In this document: in pieces, positions 1 to 8,254 of the stretch
Layout of the letters: every line of letters begins with the position of its first letter
How positions within the stretch are numbered: position 1 is the first letter of the stretch
From: an uncultured Paracoccaceae bacterium
GTDB taxonomy: Bacteria; Pseudomonadota; Alphaproteobacteria; Rhodobacterales; Rhodobacteraceae
Assembly (NCBI GenBank): GCA_943787985.1
Contig: CALSOO010000001.1
Location: 1 to 64,000 of the forward strand
DNA: 64,000 bases
Direction of reading: 5' to 3'
Notes under the pieces: model-generated
Database searches by the model: none
Seen by the model: the letters and a program-made list of their open reading frames with translations, nothing else
What the model was told of the DNA's origin: nothing
Made by a program: the position numbers and the translations under genes

Positions 1-1040
1 CACATGTAATCGCTGATCTGGCCAATGGCCCCAAAGGCGGACTTGCGGCCCAACCAGATCTTGGCGCTTTCTTCGGGGGATTTGCTCTCGCGGACCTCGA
101 CAGGGTCGTGACGGTTGGCGATCTCGACGATCAAGGCCAACTGGTCGTCGATTTCCTGCTCGGAGCCCTCGACCTCGATGATCAACAAAGAGTTGCAATC
201 AGGGTAGCCCGCCTTCGAGAAATTCTCGGAGGTTTCGATGCACAAACGGTCCATGAATTCGATGGCGACAGGCAAAACACCCGCCTTGATGATGTCAGAG
301 ACACAAGCCCCCGCAACTTCATTGTCATTGAAAGCAACCAACACAGGGCGGGCGCCTTCGGGCTTGTGCAGGATGCGCAAGGTGGCCTCGGTGACGACAC
401 CCAACTGGCCCTCGGAACCGCACACCAAACCCAGCAAATCCAAACCACCGGCGTCCAGATGGGCGCCGCCAATGTCGACGACGGTGCCATCCATCAGGAC
501 CATCTTGACGCCCATCAGGTTGTTGGTGGTCACACCGTATTTCAGGCAATGGGCGCCGCCGGAATTCATCGCGATGTTGCCGGCAATGGCACAGGCCAAC
601 TGGCTGGAGGGATCAGGGGCATAGAAAAACCCGTCCTCTTCCACAGCGCCGGTGACGCTCAGGTTGGTGCGGCCCGACTGGACGCGGACATAGCGGTCAG
701 GGTAGTTCGTCTCCAACACATCGTTCATGCGGGCCACGCCAAGGATCACGCAATCGGCCGTCGGCAACGCGCCCCCCGCCAAAGAAGTGCCAGAGCCGCG
801 TGGCACAACAGGAACGCCTTCTTCGTGGCAAATACGCAAAACGTCCGACACCTCTTGGGTGGTCGAGGGCAAAACCGCGGCCATGGGAGGACAGCGATAG
901 GCTGTCAGGGCGTCACACTCATAGGCGCGGGTTTCCATAGGGTCATGAATAACCGAATCTTGAGGCAACACTTTTTGCAAACGCGCAACAACGCGGGCCT
1001 TTTGGGCCAGCACGGTTTGGGACGGGATCGGCATATCCAT
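1..1040 (-). CDS. glcD: Glycolate oxidase FAD-binding subunit GlcD (C-terminus off the left edge)
   Basis: Subunit of the membrane-associated glycolate oxidase that oxidises glycolate to glyoxylate; D-lactate dehydrogenases are close relatives. About 346 N-terminal residues are visible, read from the complement. The FAD-binding-4 signature is clear around residues 78-91 (VVPRGSGTSLAGG), followed by AIAGNIAMNSGG and KYGVTTNN, which contact the flavin in this family. The start is the first ATG after a strong AGGAGG at 1047-1052 on the complement; a second ATG lies two codons in. GlcE and GlcF usually follow, and would be outside this window. A palindromic operator overlaps the leader. Family certain; glycolate rather than D-lactate as substrate is inferred from family resemblance. 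Confidence 0.9.
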   Translation of the reverse strand, partial: MDMPIPSQTVLAQKARVVARLQKVLPQDSVIHDPMETRAYECDALTAYRCPPMAAVLPSTTQEVSDVLRICHEEGVPVVPRGSGTSLAGGALPTADCVILGVARMNDVLETNYPDRYVRVQSGRTNLSVTGAVEEDGFFYAPDPSSQLACAIAGNIAMNSGGAHCLKYGVTTNNLMGVKMVLMDGTVVDIGGAHLDAGGLDLLGLVCGSEGQLGVVTEATLRILHKPEGARPVLVAFNDNEVAGACVSDIIKAGVLPVAIEFMDRLCIETSENFSKAGYPDCNSLLIIEVEGSEQEIDDQLALIVEIANRHDPVEVRESKSPEESAKIWLGRKSAFGAIGQISDYM

Positions 1041-1054
1041 CGGGAATCCTCCAT

Positions 1055-1075
1055 TTGGTAAAATAATATTACCAA
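1055..1075. promoter_or_regulatory. Palindromic operator in front of glcD
   Basis: TTGGTA-N9-TACCAA, a perfect 6-bp inverted repeat with an AT-only centre, lies 15-35 bases upstream of the glcD start and ends next to its AGGAGG. GntR/FadR-type regulators of glycolate and lactate genes (GlcC, LldR) bind TTGGT...ACCAA elements, usually with a shorter spacer. Position suggests repression or effector-controlled activation of glcD; the regulator is not in the window. Confidence 0.55.
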
Positions 1076-1120
1076 TCACGCGGTCTGGCAAGTTCTGATG
1101 CTGCGCGCTATCACCGCACC

Positions 1121-1819
1121 ATGACATGGACAGACAGATTGGCCTTTTTCGGACCCCTTGATTTCACAGCCGTCGGACTGTTGTTCGGCGCGTGGTTCGT
1201 TATCGGCGTTTGGATTGACAACTCTTCGGTCAAAAACCCGTCGGTGAGCAATCTCATGGCGGGATACCGGCGGGAGTGGATGATCCAAATGGTGACGCGG
1301 GATCCGCGCATCTTTGACGCACAAATCCTTGCAAGCCTGCGACAGGGCACTGCCTTTTTCGCCTCGACCTCGATGCTGGCGATCGGGGGGACACTGGCGT
1401 TGATCGGCAACGGGGAACGGGTCAGCGGATTGGCCAAAGAACTGATCCTTGTGTCTGACCCAGCGTTTGTGTGGGAAATGAAACTGCTGGTGATTGTGTT
1501 TTTCCTGTCCAACGCGTTTTTGAAATTCGTGTGGAGCAATCGGCTGTTTGGCTATACCGCCGTTCTTGTGGCCTCGGTGCCCAATGACCCCGAAGACACC
1601 CGCGCCATGCCACGTGCGATGCAAGCCGCCGAGGTCAGCATCACAGCCGCGCGCGGGTTCAATCGGGGATTGCGCGGGGTGTATTTTGCGATGGCAACAG
1701 TTGCGTGGCTCGCGGGGCCGATCACATTGGTCGTGGCGACCTTGTTCACGCTCGGGGTGATCTACCGGCGGGAATTTGCCTCTGCGTCGCGCAAAATCCT
1801 GATGAACACGCAGGCGTGA
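1121..1819 (+). CDS. DUF599 family inner-membrane protein
   Basis: 232 residues with four predicted membrane spans: near 8-30, 85-105, 125-145 and 190-215. The segment FLSNAFLKFVWSNRLFGY and the short hydrophilic N-terminus match the DUF599 family of uncharacterised membrane proteins that is common in alphaproteobacteria. No catalytic motif is visible, so no function is assigned. It is transcribed divergently from glcD with an 80-base gap that holds the glcD operator. A recognisable Shine-Dalgarno sequence before the ATG is lacking. The next gene follows by 34 bases on the same strand and could be co-transcribed. Confidence 0.75.
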   Translation: MTWTDRLAFFGPLDFTAVGLLFGAWFVIGVWIDNSSVKNPSVSNLMAGYRREWMIQMVTRDPRIFDAQILASLRQGTAFFASTSMLAIGGTLALIGNGERVSGLAKELILVSDPAFVWEMKLLVIVFFLSNAFLKFVWSNRLFGYTAVLVASVPNDPEDTRAMPRAMQAAEVSITAARGFNRGLRGVYFAMATVAWLAGPITLVVATLFTLGVIYRREFASASRKILMNTQA

Positions 1820-1853
1820 TCGCACGGACGATGTCGGGGTGCTAGGATAGAGT

Positions 1854-2201
1854 ATGAAACATATTCTTGCCATCCTCGCCCTCACCACGGCCGCCTTTGC
1901 CGAAGAGCCCGAAATCACCAATGTTACCGCGATAGAAATCGGTGGCGCATGGCGGTTTGACGTCAGCATTCTGCACCCCGACACAGGGTGGGATCACTAC
2001 GCCGACGGTTGGCGGGTTCTGGACATGGCTGGCAACGAACTGGGGATGCGGGTGTTGGCCCATCCGCACGAGAACGAGCAACCGTTCACGCGGTCCTTGT
2101 CAGGGGTGAAAATTCCCAAAGGCACGACCCAAGTACAAATTCAGGCGCGCGATTTGCCGGGGGGCTGGAACGCATGCACCGTGGTTGTGGATCTGCCGTA
2201 A
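1854..2201 (+). CDS. Small exported protein of unknown function
   Basis: 115 residues. The first 16 (MKHILAILALTTAAFA, then EEPE) form a textbook signal peptide with an AFA cleavage site, so the mature protein of about 99 residues should be periplasmic. The rest is a compact, beta-rich sequence with GGAWRFDVSI, HYADGWRVLD and GGWNACTVVVDL. One cysteine is seen, and there are no metal motifs. It resembles small conserved periplasmic proteins of Rhodobacteraceae, but I do not recognise a named family. It follows the DUF599 gene and ends before the tandem repeat region shared with the convergent aldehyde dehydrogenase gene. Confidence 0.65.
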   Translation: MKHILAILALTTAAFAEEPEITNVTAIEIGGAWRFDVSILHPDTGWDHYADGWRVLDMAGNELGMRVLAHPHENEQPFTRSLSGVKIPKGTTQVQIQARDLPGGWNACTVVVDLP

Positions 2202-2355
2202 ACCTGTGGCTCGGGACCCCGCAAATTTGCCTCAACTGCGCCCGCCGGTTTGTCGGGATTTCGCCCGAAAGCCTAACAAACAGTAAAGCCGTTGTGGCAA
2301 ACATGAACAGAGCCGCGATGTTACCAAATCGTAAACGCGCGCAGGCAGGGGGTTT

Positions 2356-2457
2356 TGTGACTTTTGGCCGCTGTTTTGTACAACATGGCCAAAATCCCGC
2401 AATTTGGCAGGGGTGTGGTGGCGGACTCTTGTGACATTCGGGCGATGTTTTGTACAA
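2356..2457. repeat. Two tandem 28-bp elements ending in TTTTGTACAA
   Basis: Two imperfect direct copies (2356-2383 and 2430-2457, period 74) share TGTGAC, a GC-rich middle and an identical GATGTTTTGTACAA / GCTGTTTTGTACAA end. Each end carries the palindrome TTGTACAA. They lie in the roughly 300-base gap between the convergent ends of the small exported protein and the aldehyde dehydrogenase gene, where no coding gene is seen. The position does not suit a promoter of either neighbour. Protein-binding sites, the ends of a small element or a small RNA are all possible. Confidence 0.5.
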
Positions 2458-2500
2458 GACGCCGCCAAAAGGGCAGCGCGCGCCGCGTTAACCGCCCTGC

Positions 2501-4843
2501 CTATTCGCCGTAGGGGATCCAGATGTTCTTCACCTCTGTCGCCGCTTCGAGGAACTGTTTGCCTTCCCCCTCGGGCCCCATCCAGTCCCGCGCCACCGCG
2601 TGATTGACCCAACTGCGCTTGAGGTTGCTGGCCGCGCCTTTTTCGATGTCTCTGGACAGGTCCGTTCCCGAGAAGGACCAGACCGCGTCGATCCCCATGT
2701 GGGTCGCCATGGTCGTGGCCACATCGCTGTGCGGTCCTGTCAGAATGTTCACCACACCGGAAGGAATGTCTGATGTTTCAAGCACTTGGTAGAAATCAGT
2801 CGCCACCAGCGGGAAGGGTTCAGACGCGCTGAGGATCACGCGGTTGCCCATCGCGATGGCGGGCGCCATGCAGGACACCAGCCCCAGCAACGGGGTCACG
2901 TCAGGGCACAGCGCGCCGATCACGCCAACAGGTTCTTTCATCGCCAAAGCGACGCCGCGGATCGGGACGCCGTGCGCTTGCCCGTCGTATTTGTCAGCCC
3001 ACGCCGCGTAGGTGAACAGACGCGAAATCGCCGCCTGCACTTCTTTTTCGCCTTGCTTGCCGCCCTGTAAGTCATTGATACGGTTTGCAAATTCAGTTCC
3101 ACGCGCCGACAGGTTTTCCGCCAGATAATACAGGATTTGGGCGCGCAAATGCCCTGTGGTCTTGGACCACGCCTTGGCCGCGTGGGCCGCTTCAACCGCG
3201 TTGCGCACGTCCTTGCGACCCGCCAAGGGGGCGTGTCCCGCAAGGCTGCCGTTCTTGTTAAAAATCGCCTGTGAGTACCCCCCGTCAGGGCGCGATTGTT
3301 TGCCCCCGATATAAAGCTTGGCAGTGCGGTCCAACGGATCAGCAGGTGCCCCTTCTCCAGCGTTGGGGGGTACGGGTTTCAACGCTTTGTATTTGCTGGA
3401 TATTTTGGTGTAGGCAGACAGCCCTTCCCACCCGCCTTCGCGCCCGAAACCACTGTCACGGACACCGCCAAAACCGGCGGCGGCGTCAAACATATTTGTC
3501 CCGTTGATCCACACCACACCTGCGGCGAGTTTAGGGGCAATATCCAGCGCCAGATTGATGTTTTCAGACCAGACCGTCGCGGCCAACCCGTAACGCGAAT
3601 TGTTGGCCACTTCGACCGCCTCGGACGGGGTGCGGAACGTGGTCGCGACCAGCACCGGTCCAAAGATTTCTTCCTGCATCAGCGTGTCCGCAGGGTGCAG
3701 GCCTGTGATCAATGTGGGCGGATAAAAACATCCCTCGGCGGGCATGTCTGTGGCGGCTTGATGCATCACGCCTTGGGTGTTTCGGGACACCAGATCCGTG
3801 ATGGTTTTCAACTGCACCGGATCGACGATCGCGCCCACATCCACTGACTTGTCGAGAGGGCTGCCAATGCGCAATTTATCCATACGCGCCCGCAGCTTAG
3901 TGTAAAACTCTTCGGCAACGGGTTCTTGCACCAACAGGCGTGAACCTGCGCAGCAGACCTGCCCCTGATTGAACCAGATCGCATCCACCAGACCCTCAAC
4001 GGCTGAGTCCAGATCAGCGTCGTCAAACACGATGTAGGGGGATTTTCCGCCCAGTTCCAGGGTCAGGGTTTTGCCCGTGCCTGCCGTCGCCTCGCGGATG
4101 CGCCGCCCCACAGCGGTGGAGCCCGTAAAGGCGATTTTATCGACGTCCGCCGCCACAATCATTTCGCCAACGGCACCGTCGCCCGTCACAATGTTCACGA
4201 CCCCTTTGGGCAGGCCCGCTTGGGTGCAAATATCCGCAAACAGCAAGGCGGTCAGCGATGTGTATTCCGCAGGTTTCAACACCACTGTGTTGCCCATCGC
4301 CAATGCCGGCGCGATTTTCCATGCGAGCATCAAAAGCGGGAAATTCCACGGCACGATCTGCCCGCAAACCCCCAAAGCTTCGCGGTCGGGCAATTCGCTG
4401 TCCATCAACTGGGCCATGCCCGCGTGGTAGTAGAAATGGCGCTGCGCCAGCGGGATGTCGATGTCGCGGCTTTCGCGGATCGGCTTGCCGTTGTCTAGGG
4501 TTTCCAGAACGGCAAACAACCGGCTGTGTTTTTGCAAAAGTCGTGCAATTGCATAGAGATAGCGCGCGCGGCCGTGACCGCCCAATGCGGCCCATTTTGG
4601 CTGGGCTTTGCGGGCACTGTCCACGGCTGCGTCAACGTCGGCTTGCGTGGCTTGGGTGAGCGTCGCGAGGATTTCGCCGTTGGCGGGGTTTTTGCTGTCG
4701 AACCCCTGCTCCGCGTCAGTGAACGCTCCGTTGATAAAGTGTCCAAAGCGGCTGCCATGATCAACAATCCATGCAAAGGCGTCGGCGGCGTTTTCAGGTG
4801 CTGTGCCATAGTCCATAGTCTCGAAAATGTCTTTGACGGTCAT
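2501..4843 (-). CDS. Two-domain aldehyde dehydrogenase family protein
   Basis: 780 residues, about 300 longer than a typical ALDH. Residues 30-490 are a complete NAD(P)-dependent ALDH domain: PWNFPL with the oxyanion Asn167, LELGGKSP with general base Glu263, and FNQGQVCC with nucleophile Cys297. Residues 505-780 repeat the N-terminal half of the fold (YIGGKQSRPDGG, EPVGVIGALCPD, AIAMGNRVILSA) but stop before a catalytic Glu or Cys, so this second domain should be inactive and structural. The gene lies 80 bases downstream of deoC on the same strand. The pairing suggests oxidation of the acetaldehyde released by deoxyribose-5-phosphate cleavage. The substrate is an inference from context. No strong Shine-Dalgarno precedes the chosen ATG. 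Confidence 0.85.
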   Translation of the reverse strand: MTVKDIFETMDYGTAPENAADAFAWIVDHGSRFGHFINGAFTDAEQGFDSKNPANGEILATLTQATQADVDAAVDSARKAQPKWAALGGHGRARYLYAIARLLQKHSRLFAVLETLDNGKPIRESRDIDIPLAQRHFYYHAGMAQLMDSELPDREALGVCGQIVPWNFPLLMLAWKIAPALAMGNTVVLKPAEYTSLTALLFADICTQAGLPKGVVNIVTGDGAVGEMIVAADVDKIAFTGSTAVGRRIREATAGTGKTLTLELGGKSPYIVFDDADLDSAVEGLVDAIWFNQGQVCCAGSRLLVQEPVAEEFYTKLRARMDKLRIGSPLDKSVDVGAIVDPVQLKTITDLVSRNTQGVMHQAATDMPAEGCFYPPTLITGLHPADTLMQEEIFGPVLVATTFRTPSEAVEVANNSRYGLAATVWSENINLALDIAPKLAAGVVWINGTNMFDAAAGFGGVRDSGFGREGGWEGLSAYTKISSKYKALKPVPPNAGEGAPADPLDRTAKLYIGGKQSRPDGGYSQAIFNKNGSLAGHAPLAGRKDVRNAVEAAHAAKAWSKTTGHLRAQILYYLAENLSARGTEFANRINDLQGGKQGEKEVQAAISRLFTYAAWADKYDGQAHGVPIRGVALAMKEPVGVIGALCPDVTPLLGLVSCMAPAIAMGNRVILSASEPFPLVATDFYQVLETSDIPSGVVNILTGPHSDVATTMATHMGIDAVWSFSGTDLSRDIEKGAASNLKRSWVNHAVARDWMGPEGEGKQFLEAATEVKNIWIPYGE

Positions 4844-4924
4844 GTCTTGTGTCTTTCTGTGTTCGGATGTGGCGGCGCGGGTTGTTGCAATAGGAGGGCT
4901 GGAAAATCGCGGTTTCCGGTGCCT

Positions 4925-5932
4925 CTATCCCATGGGATTTCTATATCCGGCGGCATATGCGCCCGTCAGGTGGTGATCCAATTGCCGCTCGATATCGCCC
5001 AGCAAAGAGGACGCCCCGAAGCGGAACAAGTCCGGCTGCAGCCAGCGATCCCCAAGCTCTTCCTTGATCAGGGCAAGATAGGTGATGGCGTCTTTGGCTT
5101 TGGAAATACCGCCGGCGGGTTTGTAGCCAACGCGGTAGCCGGTGCGTTCAAAATAAGAGCGAATGGCGCGGATCATGACCAAGGTCACGGGCAAGGTGGC
5201 GTTGACGCTTTCCTTGCCTGTGGAGGTCTTGATAAAATCCGCCCCCGCCATCATGCAAACAAGCGATGCACGCGCGACATTGCGCAGGCTGCCCAACTCT
5301 CCCGTTGCCAAAATCGCTTTGACGTGGGCGTCGCCGCAGGCCTCGCGAAAGGCTTTCATTTCGTCGTACAACTGCTGCCAGTCGCCGGTCAGAACGTGGC
5401 GGCGGGAAATGACGATGTCGATCTCCTTGGCCCCTGCCGCGACGCTTTCCTTGATCTCCTGAACACGCAAGTGGAACGGGGACAGGCCTGCGGGAAACCC
5501 TGTAGACACAGCGGCGACAGGGATGCCTGTACCTTGAAGGGCGCGCACAGCGGCCGGGATCATCTCGTGATAGACACAGACGGCGCCTGTGCTCAGCCCT
5601 TCCATGTCCAGCGCTTTGAGCACCTCGGCGCGCACCGGTTGGCGGGCCTTGGCGCACAGTCGTCCAACGCGCATTTCGGTATCGTCCCCTGACAGCGTCG
5701 TCAGGTCGATACAGCTGACCGCCTTGAGCAGCCACGCCGCCTGATGTGCCTTTTTGACCGACCGGCGCGCAGGCAGGCTCGCGCAGCGCCGCTCGATGGC
5801 CGAGGTGTTGGCTTGCACACGGGCAACCCAGTCAAGGTCCAGCACCATCCCCGGATTGCGCGGCTCTGTCACCTGCGGCAATTGCGCTTGTGTGCTTTGT
5901 GTTTCGGCGATGTCTAGCGCGGAGCGTGTCAT
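4925..5932 (-). CDS. deoC: Deoxyribose-phosphate aldolase
   Basis: Cleaves 2-deoxy-D-ribose 5-phosphate to glyceraldehyde 3-phosphate and acetaldehyde in deoxynucleoside catabolism. 335 residues, the longer DeoC class. Schiff-base Lys235 sits in FIKTSTGK, the second active-site lysine 271 in VGYKPAGG, and the acid Asp172 in EIDIVIS; all are intact. The N-terminal 40 residues are variable and the exact start is less sure, because the chosen ATG lacks a clear ribosome binding site. First gene of a deoC-aldehyde dehydrogenase pair. The divergent gap of about 160 bases to the next gene should contain both promoters. Confidence 0.93.
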   Translation of the reverse strand: MTRSALDIAETQSTQAQLPQVTEPRNPGMVLDLDWVARVQANTSAIERRCASLPARRSVKKAHQAAWLLKAVSCIDLTTLSGDDTEMRVGRLCAKARQPVRAEVLKALDMEGLSTGAVCVYHEMIPAAVRALQGTGIPVAAVSTGFPAGLSPFHLRVQEIKESVAAGAKEIDIVISRRHVLTGDWQQLYDEMKAFREACGDAHVKAILATGELGSLRNVARASLVCMMAGADFIKTSTGKESVNATLPVTLVMIRAIRSYFERTGYRVGYKPAGGISKAKDAITYLALIKEELGDRWLQPDLFRFGASSLLGDIERQLDHHLTGAYAAGYRNPMG

Positions 5933-6101
5933 GGGTGAAACACCTTCGTTTTTATCCCCTCAGAGGTGCCATGACCCGCGCGCAATGGCAAGGCGGTGCC
6001 CATTTGCACAAAATCTGCACAACTGGCGCGCAAAGGATGCGCAATCTGCCTGCCATGACGTCCTTGAAAGACAAAAAACGAGGACAGGGACATGAAATCA
6101 T

Positions 6102-7571
6102 TTGCAATCAGAGGCGTGCCACTTGCCATGCAACGCGACGGGTGGTGGTTGGAAAGTGCGCCGCCCAAAGGAACGCCCAAAGCTCAAGGCCACCGAAGGA
6201 TCATGGACGCGCCCATTTATGTTGGTCGCTCTGATTGCTTTGGGGGATATGCTGCTGTGGGACGTCACGGCGGGGTTGTCGGTGGCCGTGTTTGCCATCG
6301 CACTGGTGATGGGGGCGATTGGGGCTTGGCATAGCAATATTGCGCCCCAACGCCTCAAGATGGTGGCCATGGGCACTTTGCTGAGCGTTTTGCCAGTGGT
6401 CGAGTTGGTGCAGCCGCTGTCCTTGTTGGTTCTGACTATCGGGGTATCCGCCACTTTGGTGTTTCTGTCAGGGGTGCCGCTGCACAAGTTGGCCCCTGCG
6501 TCTGTGCGGCTGTGGATGGTCGCCCCCCAACACACGATTGAAGAGATGCGCAAAGGGGCCGCGACCGTGGGCCCCCCGTCATTTTCGCACCTCCATTGGA
6601 ACAGGTTTCTGGTGGGGTGGGCTTTGCCGCTTGGATTGGGTGCAGTGTTTCTGCTCCTGTTTGTGCGCGCCAATCCCCTTTTGTCCGAAGGGCTGTACTG
6701 GTTGCTTCCCAAATCCATCCCGGTCCCGAACATTCCGCGCTATGTGGTTTGGATCGCCCTTGGATTTCTGGTCTGGCCATGTCTGACGCTGGTCCGCATG
6801 CGGGAGCGTTTGCGCCAGGAACTCAGTTTCAACCACAGTGCGCGTAGCGTGCCGATTATCAACGCTGATGCGGTCCTGCGGTCTTTGATGATTTTCAACG
6901 GGATGTTTGCCATTCAGACGGGCATGGACCTTTTGTTCCTTTACGGTGGTGCGCTGCCCGAGGGAATGAGCTATGCCAAATACGCCCACCGCGGGGCCTA
7001 TCCATTGCTGGCCACCGCACTTTTGGCAGGTGTCTTTGTGTTGATCGCCCGCCCCTTTGGCAAAGACATCCCGCTGATCCGCTTTTTGCTGCTGATCTGG
7101 ATCGTTCAAACGCTGGCTTTGGTTCTGGCCTCTGTTGTGCGTCTGGATACGTATGTCGAGATTTACGGCCTCACGCGGTTGCGGTTGGCGGCCTTTGTCT
7201 GGATGGGTGTTGTGACGGCGGGGCTGTGCATCACATGGGTCCAGATCTGGAAGGACGCGCCAAGCCGTTGGATGTTGGTCCGCGTCAGCCTGTTGGGAGC
7301 CGCCGTGTTGTATCTGTGCGCCTGCACCAGCTTTGACCGCGTCATTGCGCAGTACAACCTGACCCAAGACGTCAAGGTTGACTGGACCTACATGTGCAGC
7401 CTTGGCGAAGGGGCCGCACCCGTGATCGTGAAACACGCAGGGTTGCGTCCTGTCCAAAGCTGTGGGGCATTCAACATCAGCACACCGGATGATTGGCGGG
7501 AATGGGGCTTTCGCAATTGGCGGACGCGCCGTAGTCTGGCCAAGTTGATTTCCGGGGTCCCCTTGCCATGA
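6102..7571 (+). CDS. DUF4173-like polytopic membrane protein (N-terminus probably frameshifted)
   Basis: About 11 hydrophobic spans from residue 40 to 420, ending in a soluble domain near 430-489, fit the DUF4153/DUF4173 group of membrane proteins of unknown function. The first 30 residues in this frame look unnatural. A better start is ATG 6092, preceded by AGGACAGGG; its frame reads IRGVPLAMQRDGWWLESAPP and then runs out of frame with the membrane protein unless one base is removed at about 6180. Either the sequence carries a +1 frameshift or translation starts inside, for example at ATG 6219. Its stop overlaps the response regulator start by four bases (ATGA), tying it to the following two-component pair as regulated target or sensor partner. 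Confidence 0.65.
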   Translation: MQSEACHLPCNATGGGWKVRRPKERPKLKATEGSWTRPFMLVALIALGDMLLWDVTAGLSVAVFAIALVMGAIGAWHSNIAPQRLKMVAMGTLLSVLPVVELVQPLSLLVLTIGVSATLVFLSGVPLHKLAPASVRLWMVAPQHTIEEMRKGAATVGPPSFSHLHWNRFLVGWALPLGLGAVFLLLFVRANPLLSEGLYWLLPKSIPVPNIPRYVVWIALGFLVWPCLTLVRMRERLRQELSFNHSARSVPIINADAVLRSLMIFNGMFAIQTGMDLLFLYGGALPEGMSYAKYAHRGAYPLLATALLAGVFVLIARPFGKDIPLIRFLLLIWIVQTLALVLASVVRLDTYVEIYGLTRLRLAAFVWMGVVTAGLCITWVQIWKDAPSRWMLVRVSLLGAAVLYLCACTSFDRVIAQYNLTQDVKVDWTYMCSLGEGAAPVIVKHAGLRPVQSCGAFNISTPDDWREWGFRNWRTRRSLAKLISGVPLP

Positions 7572-8254
7572 GCCAAACAGTTTTGATCGTGGATGATGAT
7601 CCCGAAATTCGTCAAGTCGTGCGGATTGGCCTGTCTCAAGCAGGGTTCGCGACGGAGGAGGCTGGCGACGGGGCCGAAGGATTGGCCAAAGCGCAATCAG
7701 GCCGTTTTGATCTGGTGGTTCTTGATATCGGTTTGCCACGGATGGACGGGTTGGAGGTGTGTCGCACCCTGCGCCAGACCCACGCCACCCCTGTCTTGTT
7801 CCTCACTGCCCGCAACGACGAGATTGACCGCGTTCTGGGGTTTGAGCTGGGCGGGGATGACTATGTGGTCAAGCCGTTTTCACCGCGCGAATTGTCTGGA
7901 CGGGTCAAGGCGATCCTCAAGCGCAGTGTTCCTGCGGCGGCCCCTGTCGCGGGCATGGCGCGGGGATGTCTGCGCCTTGATCCGACACGCCACCTTTGTG
8001 AGGTGTTGGGGCAACCCGTGGCTTTGACGGCGCGTGAGATGGCGCTGTTGGGACACTTGATGACCCACCCGGATCATATCGCCGCCCGCCCAGCGTTAAC
8101 CGACGCGATGTACGGGGCCAACATCCATGTGAGTGATCGCACCGTTGACAGTCACTTGCGCAATCTGCGCTCCAAACTGCTGGCGGCAGGTTGCGAGGAC
8201 GCGATCGAGACAGTGCACGGCGTTGGCGTTCGGATGGGTCCATGCAACGGGTAG
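7568..8254 (+). CDS. OmpR-family response regulator
   Basis: 228 residues. The receiver domain occupies 1-120 with the acidic pocket Asp9-Asp10-Asp11, phosphoacceptor Asp53 (VVLDIGLP), conserved Thr near 81 and Lys near 102 (VKPFSP). The winged-helix DNA-binding domain (residues 135-225) includes LTAREMALLGHLM and VDSHLRNLRSKL. It should be phosphorylated by the kinase encoded next and act as a transcription factor. It begins inside the stop of the membrane protein gene and ends 13 bases into the kinase gene, so the three are translationally coupled. The signal and target genes are unknown. Confidence 0.9.
   Translation: MSQTVLIVDDDPEIRQVVRIGLSQAGFATEEAGDGAEGLAKAQSGRFDLVVLDIGLPRMDGLEVCRTLRQTHATPVLFLTARNDEIDRVLGFELGGDDYVVKPFSPRELSGRVKAILKRSVPAAAPVAGMARGCLRLDPTRHLCEVLGQPVALTAREMALLGHLMTHPDHIAARPALTDAMYGANIHVSDRTVDSHLRNLRSKLLAAGCEDAIETVHGVGVRMGPCNG

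Noticed and set aside
1076..1984. 302-codon minus-strand frame over the DUF599 gene
   Set aside because: The plus strand encodes a coherent four-span membrane protein; the antisense product has no domain.
6092..6334. 80-codon frame starting at the best ribosome binding site of the DUF4173-like gene
   Set aside because: Only its first 30 or so residues look natural; treated as the displaced N-terminus of the membrane protein, not as a separate gene.
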